NCBI GenBank assembly: GCA_030587525.1
Contig: JAUQYW010000149.1
Location: forward strand, 1-14,982
From: Candidatus Sigynarchaeota archaeon
GTDB lineage: Archaea > Asgardarchaeota > Lokiarchaeia > Sigynarchaeales > Sigynarchaeaceae
Reading direction: 5' to 3'
DNA: 14,982 nt
Under the pieces are notes generated by a model, which made no database searches, was not told the DNA's origin, and was given only the letters and a program-made list of their open reading frames with translations. Made by a program: the position numbers and the translations under genes. Below, one piece after another: positions 12,888-14,982 of this stretch (within the stretch, counting starts at the first letter, position 1; every line of letters begins with the position of its first letter).

Positions 12888-14585
12888 TCACGTCACGATG
12901 CGTTTCATGTTCTCTACCGGGACAAGCGGACTGGCCAAGGTCTTGAAAAATGCCTCTAATTCGGGCGGAAGGAGCTCGAACACCCGGCCTATTTTCTTTG
13001 CAAGGATGAACGGGAGTACCTGGTCGATCAGAAACAGCTTGATATCCTGGTCGATCTCGGTCGAATCCTCGACCTCTATGACCGTAAACCCGCGATCTTC
13101 GAATATTTTTCGATCCTTGTCAACGCGCATGCACATGTGGAGCCGTTCTTGCGTTCTTTCGATTTCTTTCTTGATTTTTTCCTTCCTCTTATCGTCCACT
13201 TTCCGGATGTTGAATGTCATTTCCTTGATCTTGTTTTGCAAGGCAACCGTGTCCACGGTTACTTGCACAAGAATCTTCAAGGTACCTTCGCTCGAAATCG
13301 CGCCATCCACCATGGTATTCAAGCTCGAGAGGAAATCGGGAATGGTCTTGTCCTTGATGGCCGTCGTGAGTTCCGGGCCATGCAAGAGGATCATCTTCTT
13401 GTGTTCGTCGATGAGCCACGGCTTGATCTTCGTGATGTCGGCGATGAATGGCGTCACGGCCACGGCCGGACCGTTCCATGCCAATTGGAAGGATTCCACG
13501 CCCTTTGAAGCAAGTGGTTCCAGGAAACAACGGATCAGCAATTTCAAGCTTGATTCCCTGGTCTTATCACCGACCACGAGAGGCGGGTACAAGTAAAGCT
13601 TCTTGATCCCGGTGGTCTCGCTGCAATACCGTGCAAGGTCGAGGAAAAACACCGGGATAGCATCGAATTCCCACCGTTTCTCTGCACGGATAGTTGCTTG
13701 CACTTTTTTTGCTTGATCTATGTACTTGGAGGCCAACCTTCCGCTTTCTGGATTGTCGTCATCTACAAAGGAGCAGTGATAATACACGATTTCTGGGAAG
13801 CGGTCCTGGACGTCAGGATCGATGTTGCGGTAGTCTCGTTCCTTGTAGACTTGCGGGAGAAAATCGTCCAAGTTCAAATGGTGGAATACTTGTGCTACCA
13901 TTTTTTCTATCGTTTTCTCGCCTTTGTCCAACCAGATCGATGCTCCGTGGATCATGATCGCGGTCGTTGTTGCGGAAACTTTCATCTCTTCGGACTTTTT
14001 CTTATCCTCTTCTTGCTTCAAGCCAGCGAGATATTTCAGCAAATTCATAAAAAAATCGAAGTTAAGAAAGACTTCCTCCCGCTTGTCTTGGGTTCCCTCT
14101 TCCTGCTCATCATCCTCCGTGTTTCGAGGGCGAGCACCACGGCTCTCGTTCCCCGCGGCGGTAAACACGTTTTTTGAAAAAGAAATGACCGTGCCGGTTT
14201 CTTTCGAACAAGTCATGTCGAGGCCGGCACACCGCTTGGCAAAATCCTCGGCGTCGATGTTCTGCAGAAGGGCCTTGTAAGCATCAGTAACCAGCTTTCC
14301 GTCCTTCATGATGTGCTCTGACCCTGCGTTATCTACCGATGAAAAAAGCTGGACAAGGATCCCGCCACGCCTCAAGAACTCGTTAAGCGCTTGCGTCGTC
14401 GCGGCCTCGTACGGGTCATCTTCGAGGACAATGACGTCATTTTTTGGAATGTTCGCTATGTTCTCGGGACGATCCTCCCAGATCTTGAATGCCTTGAACC
14501 CGACTTGCATGTTCACTTGCTTCCAGAGCGGGAAGAGCGTGGATATTTTCGAAACAAGAAAGCCAATTCCGGCGTAACCCTTCAT
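12888..14585 (-). CDS. Uncharacterised protein encoded between mutS and mutL
   Basis: This 565-residue protein is not recognised. Its N-terminal part (1-140) looks like an alpha/beta fold of the class-I amidotransferase or ThuA-like kind: NDVIVLEDDPYE (49-60), then NEFLRRGGILVQLFSS (68-83), but no catalytic Cys-His pair is evident. A polar acidic linker (about 145-172, with EDDEQEEGTQ) separates it from a mostly mixed alpha/beta body (175-445). A charged helix, likely coiled coil, spans about 446-487 (KRKEKIKKEIERTQER), followed by a second alpha/beta stretch (490-560). There are no signal peptide, membrane helices or zinc ligands, so it should be cytosolic. ATG 14585 is chosen because GAGG lies 6 bases upstream; an ATG two codons earlier (14591) overlaps that site. 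It lies 25 bases after mutS and 8 bases before mutL. A role in mismatch repair is inferred from position only. Confidence 0.85.
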   Translation of the reverse strand: MKGYAGIGFLVSKISTLFPLWKQVNMQVGFKAFKIWEDRPENIANIPKNDVIVLEDDPYEAATTQALNEFLRRGGILVQLFSSVDNAGSEHIMKDGKLVTDAYKALLQNIDAEDFAKRCAGLDMTCSKETGTVISFSKNVFTAAGNESRGARPRNTEDDEQEEGTQDKREEVFLNFDFFMNLLKYLAGLKQEEDKKKSEEMKVSATTTAIMIHGASIWLDKGEKTIEKMVAQVFHHLNLDDFLPQVYKERDYRNIDPDVQDRFPEIVYYHCSFVDDDNPESGRLASKYIDQAKKVQATIRAEKRWEFDAIPVFFLDLARYCSETTGIKKLYLYPPLVVGDKTRESSLKLLIRCFLEPLASKGVESFQLAWNGPAVAVTPFIADITKIKPWLIDEHKKMILLHGPELTTAIKDKTIPDFLSSLNTMVDGAISSEGTLKILVQVTVDTVALQNKIKEMTFNIRKVDDKRKEKIKKEIERTQERLHMCMRVDKDRKIFEDRGFTVIEVEDSTEIDQDIKLFLIDQVLPFILAKKIGRVFELLPPELEAFFKTLASPLVPVENMKRIVT

Positions 14586-14610
14586 GTGCATCCTCGATAC
14601 TTACTTGGTG

Positions 14611-14982
14611 TCATTTCTTTTTATCTTGCGCGGTCATGTCCTTGAATTTCTTCAGCATCGCGAGGGCTTGAAGCGGCGTCATCGAATCGATATCCACCTT
14701 CTCGATCTCGTCCCGCATCGATTTCATCACGGGATCCTTGGAATCTTCCTTCAAGATCGGGAATAAAATGGTTTGCACGGTTTTTTGCTTCATGGCCTGG
14801 TGCTCTCCCCGGGGTCCCGGGCTGGCGATCCCCTTTTCGCCGATGAGCTTGATCCGTTCCGTCGTGAGGGGGTCCTCGTCCGACAATTTCCTCAAGATTT
14901 CCTCTGCCCTGGTGATGATGGGTGCCGGGATACCGGCAAGCTTTGCAACCTGGATGCCATAACTCTTGTCGCATGATCCCTC
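14611..14982 (-). CDS. mutS: DNA mismatch repair protein MutS, C-terminal part
   Basis: The frame is open from the right edge and gives 123 residues before TGA at 14611. It opens with KSYGIQVAKLAGIPAPIITR, the end of the MutS ATPase domain (family consensus SYGI-x-VA-x-LAG-x-P), then RAEEILRKLS, the helix-turn-helix dimerisation segment. Near the end, IDSMTPLQALAMLKKFK matches the MutS1 C-terminal motif (D-x-x-x-x-TP-x-x-A-L-x-x-L), which distinguishes it from MutS2. Between the two is a Gln/Lys-rich linker with no similarity claimed. MutS binds mismatches and recruits MutL. The Walker motifs and mismatch-binding domain lie outside the window. It is the first visible gene of the mutS-X-mutL operon. 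Confidence 0.92.
   Translation of the reverse strand, partial: EGSCDKSYGIQVAKLAGIPAPIITRAEEILRKLSDEDPLTTERIKLIGEKGIASPGPRGEHQAMKQKTVQTILFPILKEDSKDPVMKSMRDEIEKVDIDSMTPLQALAMLKKFKDMTAQDKKK

Noticed and set aside
12658..13596. Plus-strand ORF of 312 codons opposite mutL and the middle gene
   Set aside because: It spans the junction of two well-supported minus-strand genes and shows low-complexity Ser/Arg composition.

Overview
The window looks like chromosomal DNA of an archaeon, probably an Asgard archaeon (Promethearchaeota). Supporting signs: a PIN-PilT-KH ATPase of the archaeal type; TATA-like boxes about 25 bases before several gene starts; T-tract terminators; a partial protein at the left edge that resembles the short longin-like domains common in Asgard genomes; and a secreted beta-propeller protein whose Ig-like tail resembles Asgard surface proteins. 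The assignment rests on protein resemblance recalled from memory, so it is likely rather than proven. Genes are GC-rich at third positions, except for an AT-richer patch at about 2830-3480. Nearly every gene is on the minus strand; only the gene at 8381-9109 is on the plus strand.

Layout, left to right. 1-165: N-terminal part of a longin-like protein that runs off the edge. 166-737: no convincing intact gene. 738-2660: membrane-anchored surface protein with seven 62-residue repeats (a predicted seven-bladed beta-propeller). 2833-3401: AT-rich patch with a truncated tyrosine-recombinase N-terminus and an overlapping small ORF. 3488-7996: four minus-strand genes, in transcription order an AMP-forming long-chain acyl-CoA synthetase, an Arg-rich membrane protein with a zinc ribbon, a small two-helix membrane protein, and an OFA-family MFS transporter. 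7997-8380: divergent promoter region with palindromes. 8381-9109: Bax-inhibitor-1 (TMBIM) family membrane protein, convergent with 9132-10832, the PIN-PilT-KH ATPase. 10909-14982: a tightly packed mismatch-repair operon, mutS (3' part only), an unrecognised 565-residue protein, then mutL.

The most interesting element is the mutS-X-mutL operon. The unknown gene sits 25 bases after mutS and 8 bases before mutL, and the mutL ribosome-binding site overlaps its stop codon. This makes it a candidate accessory factor for archaeal MutS/MutL mismatch repair. MutL carries both the GHKL ATPase motifs and the endonuclease metal-binding motif, so the pathway looks like the MutH-independent type. Other points: apparent loss of two acidic residues in the PIN domain of the PilT-type ATPase, an Asp-to-Asn change in the TMBIM protein, an arginine-pair ladder in the zinc-ribbon protein, and an octamer TGACGTGA placed 6-8 bases before three start codons.

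No rRNA, tRNA, CRISPR array, insertion sequence with terminal repeats, or origin was seen.
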